Shown piece after piece: positions 16,952 to 25,846 of a stretch of 26,961 nucleotides of DNA; the stretch's first letter is position 1; every line of letters begins with the position of its first letter. The notes beneath the pieces were generated by a model. It did no database searches, was not told the DNA's origin, and saw nothing but the letters and a program-made list of their open reading frames with translations. Both the position numbers and the translations under genes were made by a program. Source of the DNA: Dimorphilus gyrociliatus (Eukaryota > Annelida > Polychaeta > Dinophilidae); assembly GCA_904063045.1 (NCBI GenBank), contig CAJFCJ010000152.1, positions 11,961 to 38,921 on the forward strand. Reading direction: 5' to 3'.

Positions 16952-17227
16952 TAGAAGACTAACGAGACAAATGCTCAAAATAGGAAAAATTGCTTTAATC
17001 TTCACGTTCTACAGTCGAAATGTGGATATCTTCAGAAGATGATTTTTGAGAGAAATCATTTGAAATACTTGAGTGCCATAGGAAAAGCCCTTTTTGGAAA
17101 AAATGATGACCTAATTCAATGCGATTTCGGATGAATAGTTAACAATGAGCATCGTGTGATATTTGACGAATATTTGGCGATTGATAATGAAAAAGAAGAC
17201 TTAGAAAATGTATTTGAAAGCTTTTAA
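16952..17227 (+). pseudogene. Unidentified open segment with one internal stop
   Basis: Behind an ATACCATAG acceptor-like site the frame reads TNETNAQNRKNCFNLHVLQ, GYLQKMIFERNHLKYLSAIG and DDLIQCDFG, then a TGA, and continues NNEHRVIFDEYLAIDNEKED to a TAA, 90 codons in all with one stop. The composition looks coding (acidic-basic alternation, few repeats). Family unknown. Confidence 0.3.
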
Positions 17228-17685
17228 ATCTTCAAAGTAATCCGGGAATTGATTACCAAATCTTACACATAGCGCCATCTTTTGTTTCATTTTTTATGAA
17301 TACAGATGGCGACATATATGGCATTGTATATAGTTCTGTTTTAATATTTAATAATAATATATTTGTATTGAAATATTTCCATCAACTGTCGACATTTCAA
17401 CAAAGTAAGTTTTAAAACACTTGAGAACTTTTAAAGTGAAGTTCAATTTAAAGATACAAATATAATAAGAAATTTTGAAAAAATATATATTTAGATTAAA
17501 TCATCTTTTTTATGCTTTGGATAATAAATCATTAAAATGCTAGTTTTTCTTTAATAAAATTCAGTTTTATTAATTATACCTACAAAACAAAGCAGTCATT
17601 TTTTTCAAAAACTAATTGAAAGACACCTAGATTAAATAAAGTAGCAAATATAGTTAAAGTATTTAAGTGGGGAGAAGAAGCATCC
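17228..17685. other. Spacer with a short inverted repeat
   Basis: No gene recognised. GCGCCATCT near 17272 and AGATGGCG near 17306 form an 8-bp stem around a loop of about 25 bases. Confidence 0.4.
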
Positions 17686-18135
17686 ATGTTTACATCATTG
17701 TGGATGAAAAGGACCATGCAGAGAAGGTCCATTTGGAACCATCAGAGAGAGAGAGAGAGTGAAAATGTACAAATTTATTTATCAAATGGTTTAGAAAGCA
17801 ACAAAGAGATTTACTTAAAAAATGAACATTTAAATGATACTATAGTTAGCCTTTTATTAGAAATCAGAGGAAGTTGTTTATTGGATATTAACATTTACAA
17901 TACCAAAATAAATATTAGTTTTCTACTGAAACAACTTGCTCTGTACTCTCCACTGCTCACAAATATTGAAAACAATTAGACTTGATGGATGTAATTTGAA
18001 TGATGAACAAGCTAAATATCTGAAGAAATATTTAAACAGTGTTTAGTATTGGAGGCTGTTGATTTCTCATTTAGTTATTATGTGGGAAATGGGTTTAGAG
18101 TGATGTTTGATAGACTGAAATCGTGTTGAAACTCT
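17686..18135 (+). pseudogene. Leucine-rich repeat gene fragment, broken frames
   Basis: The first frame (17686-17979) holds LDINIYNTKINISFLLKQLA, an LRR-type stretch. The next frame reads LKTIRLDGCNLNDEQAKYL, and the third LVLEAVDFSFSYYVGNGFRV and MFDRLKSC. The last two match the repeat unit of the 9926 gene (IETINLSRNKNMGNGLLTI, NLNESQSIDIG). This is a second member of the same LRR family, disrupted by two frame changes; no RING precedes it on this strand. A (GA) run at 17744-17759 interrupts its beginning. Confidence 0.55.
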
Positions 18136-18660
18136 CTTCAAAATATTTGAGTCTGTTGTTGTTGTGTAAATGGGGAAAAATTTGAATATCTTAAATAAAG
18201 AATAAATATTGTCAATATTAGAGATATTTATTAGATTAGATGTTATAAAAATGAATGCTATGGGAACATGTTTCATTGGGATGCTGGACAAATTTCCCTT
18301 ATTTTGCATATATATCATATAATCCTAACACTTTTGTTTTGCCTGGAGAAAATGAGGATTATCATAATGAAGTTTTTGTATAAAATACTCATTTATAATC
18401 AACAATTTAATATAAAGAAAATGCTGAAATTGAAATATCAATTAAGTAAAGACCTGGAGAAAGTTTACTTGAAAAGTAGGTTAATTTTTAAAATAATCTA
18501 TGAAGACAATAATTGAAAAATTCTTCACATTGTTAAACTCACAACTTAACATTTAAAGAACAATACTTTTTTTCTAATTAGGTGAATAATTGTATAAAGA
18601 GATTTTAAATTTTAACCCTAACCAAAAGTCTTTCATTCTTATGTTAAAATCATGATTATA
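18136..18660. other. Spacer; one short open frame of doubtful status
   Basis: The plus-strand frame 18268-18516 is Lys/Ile-rich and typical of AT-rich non-coding sequence. A TTAACCCTAACC at about 18613 may be a scrap of the MITE interior. Confidence 0.35.
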
Positions 18661-18661
18661 T

Positions 18662-18703
18662 AGTGGTGGACTAAAAAACCCGGACACTGTAAATTTTGAT
18701 AGG
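18662..18703 (+). repeat. Tc1/mariner-like terminal sequence
   Basis: AGTGGTGGACTAAAAAACCC then GGACACTGTAAATTTTGATA, preceded by TATA, looks like a Tc1/mariner inverted-repeat end (AGT start, GGACAC internal) at a TA target. The related copy at 15721 is the only other one seen; no inverted partner was found in the window. Confidence 0.4.
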
Positions 18704-19430
18704 CCAATTTTTAAATCACCCCAAAAATATGTCTTTTAGTTTGAAATTAGTTTTTTAGGCAATTTACATTGATAAAGGGTTATATTTATGTAATATTGAA
18801 AAGAATGACAAAATTATCATATTTGTGAATATTAATAGGAAAAAAATTTTTACTAATTTTAATTAATTTTTTCTTTATTTGGCCATGAGATGTTATTAAC
18901 CGCACATCCGTTTTGTCTCCAGTTTTGGATTCAAATTAACATCCTAAATAGAAATTTTTTTTGACCAAACTAATTTTCAAAGTTAAGTAATCACTTTTGA
19001 TCTATTTTAATTTCTGAAGTTAACTTTAAATTCTATTTACTTAATTATGACATGGGGTAAAGAGGTTAGGAATCTAGTATTTAAGAAATATGAAAAGATC
19101 AACTTCCTTTTCTATTTTCACTCAGCAGAGGTAACAAGGAATTTTAATAAAAAGTGTTTTTTTAAGGTTAAAATGGAGTATATGTTCATAAGCAGTCAAT
19201 GATTTATTTAACATAAATTTATACTACCTTATTTGCCTAATGCGGTGTATTTAAAAGTTTTTTATTGACTATTGTACAAACCTTTAATTAAAAAGCATGA
19301 TTTGACAATAAAATTGACTGATTTCTCTCATTAAATAATGTATATACTATAGATAATTTCTAATTTCTGGTATTTTGTTAATATAAATTATTTTCCAAGT
19401 TTTCTAGATAACTATCCCAAGTTTAAAAAC
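18704..19430. other. Spacer without recognised gene
   Basis: AT-rich and stop-dense in all frames. It might be the decayed interior of a mariner-type element beginning at 18662, but no transposase motif was seen. Confidence 0.4.
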
Positions 19431-19431
19431 A

Positions 19432-19511
19432 TGGATAATACATGTTATATTTGTCAAGATGAATTCATTGAAAACCAAATCATAGGCAAATGTTGTCTTT
19501 GCTTAAAACGG
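19432..19511 (+). CDS. First part of a zinc-finger exon, cut by a MITE
   Basis: ATG at 19432 opens MDNTCYICQDEFIENQ, then GKCCLCLKR, before running into MITE-like sequence. After the MITE (19701) the frame FKNCHIKCFQ continues to a GTATGA donor. Together they have C-x2-C, C-x2-C and H-x2-C pairs of a RING/PHD-like finger. A final C-x2-C (PLCLMCYQ) occurs just before the FLYWCH-MULE frame, raising the possibility that this finger is the N-terminus of that protein. The splice phase to that frame is off by one base. Confidence 0.4.
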
Positions 19512-19700
19512 CCATAAATGAAATATTTGAAAGTTAGATTTCAGCCTGGGAAATGGTTAGGAGGAATAAGATAACTGTTGATATGTTCTTAGGAGGGTCC
19601 CATCTAAGGGTTAGGGGTATTCAAAAAGGTTAGGCAAAAACAAGGGCTGGGTTAGCATTAGGGTAAAACAATAGATTTATGGCCGTTTTCTACCACATCC
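19508..19700. mobile_element. MITE-like copy 4
   Basis: The right terminus, inverted, is GGATGTGGTAGAAAACGGCC followed by ATAAAT; the left shows AAAACGGCCATAAATG but its outer bases are lost. The interior matches copy 1 in the same orientation (AAATGGTTAGGAGG, CCATCTAAGGGTTAGGGG, CAAAAAGGTTAGG, CAAGGGCTGGGTTAG). The terminus has GGCC rather than GTCC, like the MULE copies. A possible degraded target duplication is CTTAAAAC / CTTTAAAAAC. Confidence 0.75.
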
Positions 19701-19804
19701 TTTAAAAACTGTCATATTAAGTGTTTTCAAGGTATGAAATATCCAAAGTTTGATTTTGTCAGTTATTAATTTTTTTTTCAACCAGCACTTCACCATTATG
19801 TTTG

Positions 19805-20616
19805 ATGTGTTATCAAATATCAAACAGAAACTGTATTGTGTTGCTAACAAGAATTGATAATGAAAAAGAAAAGAAATTCATTGAACCTACAGAAGAGCTG
19901 AGGTTGTCTTTCTCTTTTAGTAGTTTGGAGAGTTTTGCTGACTGTCCATTGGAAACTGGAAATGGGATTAATGACAATGAAATTACATACAACAATGAAA
20001 TTCAAGTAACCACAATGGATACATCAACTACAGAAGTTCAAGATTTTCAAGAGGATTCATTTGAAAGTCATACTAGTCAAAGAGATAATTGCACTGATGA
20101 TTTACATTTCAAAATTTTACCAAATGGCAGTCAAAAAGGAAAAGATCTTCTCATCCACAAAGGATATACTTTTAACATAAAAATGAAAAGAAAAACAGCT
20201 ACAATTTGGACTTGCTCAGTTCGTAACAAAAATAGAAAGTGTTCTGCAAGTATTAACCAAAAAGGAAGTGATTTTGTAATTGGTAAAATGAAACACAATC
20301 ATTCACCTTTGAAAAATGCAGAAAAGCAGATTATAATTAGAAAAGATATCAAAGAGAAGTGCCTTAGTGATAATAAATCATCTGGAAAAAGGATTGCAGA
20401 AGACACTCTTTTAAAATATCCATATGGGAATTTACACAACTGCAAAGAAGTAGCCAACTATAATAGGCAAAAAAATAAATCAGCTGAGCCTGATGATGTC
20501 AACTTTCAACTTGATTTGAGAAGGCCATTTGGAACAGTATTAGAGATACATGGCCAGATGTTACAATGGTTGGTTGCTCTTTTCAGTGGTCACAAGCCAT
20601 TTTTAGAAAAATTCAG
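19805..20616 (+). pseudogene. FLYWCH-MULE transposase gene copy A, exon 1
   Basis: The frame is open from before 19805. An acidic N-terminal region is followed by a FLYWCH zinc finger at about residues 105-165 (FKILPNGSQKGKDLL, IWTCSVRNKNRKCSASI, KHNHSP), the DNA-binding domain common in animal MULE transposases. Next come KSSGKRIAEDTLLKYPYG and a shortened start of the transposase (RRPFGTVLEIHG). Near 20585 a deletion joins this to WSQAIFRKIQ in another frame, the end of the C-x-x-H-W block. The catalytic core, including the first DGTF-type and the DFE-type blocks, is missing. The exon ends at a CAG|GTTAGA donor. It could at most give a DNA-binding FLYWCH protein. Confidence 0.75.
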
Positions 20617-20675
20617 GTTAGAAATAATACTAATAAATGTTAAAATTTAATCTAAGTATATTATTCTAGTTTTAG

Positions 20676-21083
20676 GATCTGGGTTACAGCCCAGAATTTA
20701 AAAAGAGAGAAGGAGAATGGCAATCAATGAAAATGATTATGGCTTTGCCCTACCTCCCTCATACTTTGATTGCAAATCAATTCTATAAAATAAAAAGTGA
20801 GCTGGCTGAAAGAAACAAGCTTGGAGATTTATTAGAATATGTGGAGGATAATTGGATAAAAGATAGCTTTTGGCCTCCAGAAACTTGGTCTGTGTTTAAC
20901 CAATCAATCCGCACTAATAATGATTTGGAAGGATTTCATAATAGACTCAATAAAAACATGGGAATAAACTCATCATTTTACACAATTATTGATGAACTAA
21001 AGAGACCTGAGCCCTATAGAAAATATGTGGCACCTGACAAAAAATTTAGTTTACGATGGGGCACAATTTCAATCTGGGGGTGA
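20676..21083 (+). pseudogene. FLYWCH-MULE transposase gene copy A, exon 2
   Basis: After a 59-bp intron (20617-20675, acceptor CTAGTTTTAG) the frame reads DLGYSPEFKKREGEWQSM, MALPYLPHTLIANQFYKIK and LLEYVEDNWI. The conserved MULE C-terminal block SIRTNNDLEGFHNRLN follows, then FYTIIDELKR. The normal tail is lost; instead the frame runs into unrelated sequence and stops at 21083. Intron position and phase are the same as in copy B at 25.8 kb. Confidence 0.8.
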
Positions 21084-21219
21084 ACTGTGGGAGAAAATAA
21101 AAAAATGTTCATACCAGGTTGTAAGTCAAAATCCTGACTTGCTACCAAACTTATATGCAGGGATGGGAGGTAGGATTAGCAAATGTATTGCAAATGAGGG
21201 TTGTCATATTCAAAAATAA
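21025..21219 (+). other. Unidentified open segment fused to copy A
   Basis: Overlapping the end of copy A in another frame is a 64-codon open stretch (LVYDGAQFQSGGELWEKIKK, LYAGMGGRISKCIANEGC). It may be part of a different gene or element into which the MULE tail was joined. No family recognised. Confidence 0.25.
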
Positions 21220-22220
21220 CATATATATTTTATACCTGAAAAATAAAAAAAAAAATCTGTTTTGCTGGTGAAAAAGCAAATATATCAATCACCATTCCGA
21301 AACTGATTCCAAACATATAGAATCAATCACAAATCTTGTTGATTGATATTTATTTGTTAATTTACAAACAGTCTGAAAAATTTCAAACTTACTTTATGAA
21401 AAGAAAATTGAATATTTTTTTATGAATTCATTTGTAATTTAACTTGACATTCAGTAAAAAGTAAAAACAAACTTTTATATGTGAACAATATTCAAAAAAC
21501 ATTTTTTTTTAGTACTGAGCATGTCGAAAGAGAGTATTGAGATATGTGAAATAGAGTCAATGGATTATCTACTGCTATTTTTGTTCATCTACAAACATTA
21601 GAATAATAATTGTTGTATGCCTATTGACTTTATGTGGTTACAAACAATGCAACATAAGGCTCATAGCTGTGTGCCCTCAATCATCCATGGACACTTTACA
21701 ATTTGAATTCAATACTACTCTCTACCGGTACTACTCTACATATTACTGTAATTGATGATTTTTTTGTTTTTGGTCAAAATTATTGATTAAAAGTATTTCA
21801 CTCAAACTTATTTGTCAGAGATTGAGATTATTTATAATAAACTTTTCAATAACATCTTGGGTACAATTTCTTATATTCAAAACTTCAATTTTATGAAAAT
21901 TCTGATTTTTATCAATATTTTTTCAATTTCAAGAATATTTTAAACCTAGGGGATATTTCGAATGTTGAAATGAGAGACTCTACATTCTCCTTTCAGATGT
22001 TTGCAATGGAATTTGCAATTGTCTTCATTGAACTCCAGATAGATTGGGTACAATGCCATTTTTCTATGCAACTGCTATTATGTTATTATCTTATTTATTT
22101 TTGTTCCAATAAACTTATTGCGTGATGTATTTTTGTGTATCCAATACCTTTTTTATTCCTTTATGGAGTACGTGAGCTAATCTGGCAATTTCGAGTTTTG
22201 GCTCAACTGCATTAACTTGG
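21220..22220. other. Spacer without recognised gene
   Basis: AT-rich, stops in all frames, no domain, RNA gene or recognised repeat. Confidence 0.5.
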
Positions 22221-22230
22221 CAGGTACATT

Positions 22231-22675
22231 GTGAAATTTGCATCCTCTTTCAGAATAGTATACATACGTTTTTCCTATCATTGTTGTGGTTCTTTAAATA
22301 GGCCTAATGTTTTTCAGAATCAGCATTTTAAAAATCTAGTGGGAAGCGTAAATGGAACAGAAACTCTAGTGAAAAAAGTAGCAGCCAGGTTAGATTTACA
22401 TGCTGGAAATTTTATACATTATTTGAGAAAGGTTCACAACTGTAATGTTCCAAATGCTTTTTTGCAAATGCAAATCTTATTTGAAGAGTAAATAAAAATG
22501 AATTGATTCAAAAGAAATAGAAGAAGATATTTTCTTAAAATTTAAAGATAACATTGAAGACTGGTCTGAATTGGAATCAATAAGTAGAAAATCTTCTAGA
22601 CATGCAGAGATTAAAACACTAAAGCATGTAAGAGATTTAAATTTTGCGAGAATGTTGATAAAAGTCCAATTATAA
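22231..22675 (+). pseudogene. Unidentified coding-like segment, frames broken
   Basis: From a TTTTTCAG acceptor near 22317 the frame reads NQHFKNLVGSVNGTETLVKK, VAARLDLHAGNFIHYLRKV and NVPNAFLQMQILFEE, then stops. After two frame changes within 40 bp it resumes EIEEDIFLKFKDNIEDWSEL and SSRHAEIKTLKHVRDLNFAR to a stop at 22673-22675. The composition looks coding and the two halves may be one protein of about 115 residues. I do not recognise the family. Confidence 0.35.
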
Positions 22676-22699
22676 GAGTTGTAGGCTTATTAATTGGGG

Positions 22700-24180
22700 A
22701 AAAAATATTGTGGGTAGTTTTTTTTTATCAAATACATACTAATTAATAGAAAGTCGAAAATATGGTTTCCTTAACAAAGGTAGAACATTCAAATCAAATC
22801 TATTTACATAATCATGCACTTTCAATTCGAATAGTGAATTGTGGCATTGATTGTTGGCATTCTTTAAAATAGTATGATGCGTCAGGTACATTGGCAAGCT
22901 ACACTAGTGAAGATAATTATAATGGTAGATAAGCAACATAAAAAGAAGAATGATGGAAAATGTTGTTTATGTCACAGGAGCTTTGAAAAAGGAAAATCTG
23001 TAAAAAGTATAAGCATAAGTAAATTATCAGCCAAACAAAAATCCCTTACACTTCTTTTCATTCTAAAATGGATTAGAAAATAATATCTATACTTATGGTT
23101 TTACTTTTTACAGATTTTCCTTCTAATAATAATTTAATAAACTTTTTTATATTTCCTTATCAGACCCCAAAAGAGCAAGACTAGAATCTTTCCACTCAAA
23201 TTCTTTTACTTTTCTTAAACTGCTCAATTTTAAAATATTTCTAATGTTTCAAATTTGTTGTTATCATTAACAAATGTTGGTATAAAATGAAGCATTCAAT
23301 TTATAAACAGAAAATAACTGGCCTAATAATAAAGGTTACTAATCAATATATGTCCACTACAAATACAGACAATGACTCATCAAGCTTATACTTCTTCCCT
23401 TCCTTCATTTTGATGTAAAACTTGAAATGTAATTATGAAATGACCTTATCTATAATATGTCTTTAGAAAAAAATCTGGGTTAACGTCTGCAATATGTCTG
23501 CATCCCGGTCAGTTTAAGGAGGCTGCATATGCTATTTTGCAGGCTTAGATGATTGGTACCAAATTGACTTTATGTAATATATCGGCTTTTAATAGCTTGT
23601 TATCTAATACCTGTTTATATAGGTTTCCTGTATGAGCTAAAAGTAGCAAAAATATTTTGAGGTAGGGTTTGATAAAGGTTGAACTAGACCCTAAGATCTG
23701 AGTTCCAGTGAAAGTTGAATAACTTACACCAAAGTTTCAGGAATTCCACTTACTGCAAAAGCTGAACAAGACATAACAACATAATAGTTCAAATATGTAA
23801 AAGGTGTAAAAGTGTTGTTTTAGATAATGTTTTAGGATGTGGTGAATGTTGTTGAATATAATAACGAAATGTAGTTTTAAACAGCCTACAAACCTTAGTA
23901 ACTTACCTGCCATTGTTTTGTCTTCCCCTTGTACAAAGCCTCACCAGGGTCATATTGACTGTTTTTGAACAAATAATCAAGGGGAAGAGAGATCAATTCT
24001 ATAATTATATCTTCTCCCAGCCCTTACATTTATTTTTTTTGTAATATTTTATATTAGATTTTTTGTATTGTTTTTTTGTGGTTTCAAGTTGACTTAAAAT
24101 TTTTTTCCTAATTATGTTCTAGTTACTGAACTTACTTTCAATGATCTAAGTTTTTTAAAATTGAATATTATAATTGGATT
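22700..24180. other. Largely non-coding interval
   Basis: Contains one short plus-strand frame (22874-23083) with KCCLCHRSFEKGKSV, reminiscent of the GKCCLC stretch at 19432 but without further ligands. Also present is an 11-bp perfect inverted repeat, TCTTCCCCTTG (23921-23931) and CAAGGGGAAGA (23978-23988). The interval 23460-23560 is richer in GC but has no open frame of note. Confidence 0.35.
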
Positions 24181-24183
24181 GTC

Positions 24184-24483
24184 ATGGTATTCTACTTTTG
24201 TTCTGTAAGTGTTGTGGATATTCCCTTTTCCTACCAGTTCTTTTTTGGCAGTACAAAGTACAATCTGCAATCTATCCACTTCAGGGTTAAAGGTAATCGA
24301 GAGGTAAATATTAGCTGCTCATCAGCAACAATTGGCTTTAAGGGTGAAACAACAGAACAAACTACATTAAAGCTTGAAACAAGAACTACGAATAATGAGA
24401 GTCAATCTTCAAAAGAAATAAGTGAACCTTTTATAGATATTATTAAATTTGGTTTGTCACAAACATTAATTCAATATATTTAA
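24184..24483 (+). CDS. Unidentified open frame / exon candidate
   Basis: A 99-codon open frame. The part after a TTTTTTTGGCAG acceptor (about 24253) reads YNLQSIHFRVKGNREVNISC, KGETTEQTTLKLETRTTNN and SSKEISEPFIDIIKF. It is Thr/Ser/Glu-rich, extracellular-looking or linker-like. The first 20 residues are hydrophobic. No family assigned. Confidence 0.25.
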   Translation: MVFYFCSVSVVDIPFSYQFFFGSTKYNLQSIHFRVKGNREVNISCSSATIGFKGETTEQTTLKLETRTTNNESQSSKEISEPFIDIIKFGLSQTLIQYI

Positions 24484-24779
24484 TGGATTATATTTTGGTT
24501 GGATATAAATGATAAAGAAAGATATATTAGCAACAATTCGAACAAAAATTTCTTTTGATATTAGAAAAGGAAATTAAAATTTGACTTTCTTTCCAAATGT
24601 AACAATAATGATAAAATTTTGAGTAAATGTTCAAAATTGTTACAAAAACTTTAACATGTGTAAAATGATCATTTTTTTTCAATGTAGTTACCAATAAAGG
24701 TAACTTTACTTTTTTAACAAAAGTAAAAAAAATTAATTTAAATAAATTAAAAAAAAATTTAATAAACAGATATTCTTAC

Positions 24780-24899
24780 GATAAATTGCTTTACAGTAAG
24801 TTTCATCAATATCATTACCACAATCATTTATTCCATCGCACAATTCTGTATGTAAAAGGCATTTTCTATGACAGATGATATCACTATCATATCTACAAC
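24780..24899 (-). CDS. LDLa exon of a second receptor locus
   Basis: A 120-bp, symmetrical phase-1 exon with acceptor AAAAAG before 24899 and donor GTAAGA after 24780. It encodes one complete LDLa repeat: CRYDSDIICHRKCLLHTELC, then DGINDCGNDIDETYC, with all six cysteines and the acidic signature. The reading frame is intact. No LRR or membrane exons were found downstream on this strand, so it is either an isolated remnant or an exon of a gene with long introns. Confidence 0.75.
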
Positions 24900-24949
24900 C
24901 TTTTTATAAAAGAGAAAATTGTGATAATATTTTAAATTAATAATTTCGC

Positions 24950-25000
24950 GATCAACAGAAAACGGCCCCATTTGGGACAGAAAACGGCCACAAAATTTTG
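24950..25000. repeat. 5' terminal repeat of FLYWCH-MULE copy B (double box)
   Basis: GATCAACAGAAAACGGCCCC followed by ATTTGG and ACAGAAAACGGCCACAAAAT: two tandem copies of the terminal core. The core ACAGAAAACG(G/T)CCCC is shared with the MITE family. Confidence 0.7.
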
Positions 25001-25086
25001 AAATATATAAATTGAATAGAATAAGTTAATTTAAAATTACATTTTAATGAGAATGATATCAATATTCCTTTGAAAGTATACCAGAG

Positions 25087-25819
25087 ATGAACTATAAGAG
25101 CAATGGTAAATTCAGAATATTCCCTACAGGAAGTCAAAAAGGCAAAGAATTACTTGGTCACTCATTTGTTATCAAAAGAAAAGACAAGACTTCAATAATT
25201 TGGAGATGTGGAGATAGGAGCAAGGAAATGAAATGTCCTGCCAGTGTCATTCAAATAAATAATAATTTCTCTTTGGGGTCTAAATGTCATATTCACCCCC
25301 CAAAAAAAGTTAGAACAAATTATTGAAATGAAAGTGACAGCAAAACAAAAAGGAAAGACAGACACCAATGTTAGTGGAAAATGAATTGCTGAAAATGTTC
25401 TGCTTCCTTTTGCAAATATGGGAAATATTGTAAAAGTTGAAAATTGCAAAGAAATGATAAATTACCATAGAAGAAAAATAGACCCAATGAACCTATTGGA
25501 AGAAATTTTCTTATTAATAATATTTATTCCTGATGATTTCTTAAAGAAAGATATTCCTCAAAATAATGAAAGAGTGATTATATTTTCCACTTCAAAACAG
25601 CTTAGTCTACTTTCAGTGTCAAAAGTCTGGTATTTAAATGGAACTGTCAGGATTGTTAAGGATCCATTTACACAATTATTTTCATTTCATTCATTCCTTA
25701 AAAAAGAAGGTAAATTAAAACAGGTTCCTCTTCTATATGCATTCATGTCATCAAAAAAGAAAAAAGCATATAATCTGTTATTTCAGGTAGTTCAGCTTCA
25801 AATTTTCTTTTCAAACTAG
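25087..25819 (+). pseudogene. FLYWCH-MULE copy B, exon 1 (FLYWCH and start of transposase)
   Basis: ATG at 25087 opens the FLYWCH finger almost at once: FRIFPTGSQKGKELLGHSF, IIWRCGDRSKEMKCPASV, KCHIHPPKK. A frame change in the CCCCCCAAAAAAA run and a TGA where copy A has an Arg codon (SGK-stop-IAEN versus SGKRIAED) follow. From 25418 the frame reads WYLNGTVRIVKDPFTQLFSF, then KQVPLLYAFMSSKKKKAYN. This is the first MULE catalytic block with the usual Asp of Y-L-D-G-T changed to Asn. The DFE/C-x-x-H block that should follow is absent. Inactive as a transposase. Confidence 0.8.
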
Positions 25820-25846
25820 AATCATTCTTAATTTTGTTTTTTTTAG

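Noticed and set aside
18268-18516. Plus-strand open frame rich in Lys, Ile and Leu
   Set aside because: Composition is that of translated AT-rich non-coding sequence; no start context, splice site or motif.
23921-23988. 11-bp inverted repeat as transposon ends or RNA hairpin
   Set aside because: Arms are short, spacer is 46 bp, no target duplication and no related copies seen.
24780-24899. Gene capture by the MULE (Pack-MULE) carrying the LDLa exon
   Set aside because: The exon lies outside the 24950 terminus, so it is not inside the element.
25192-25449. Minus-strand open frame opposite the FLYWCH domain
   Set aside because: Shadow frame; the plus strand carries the FLYWCH zinc ligands.
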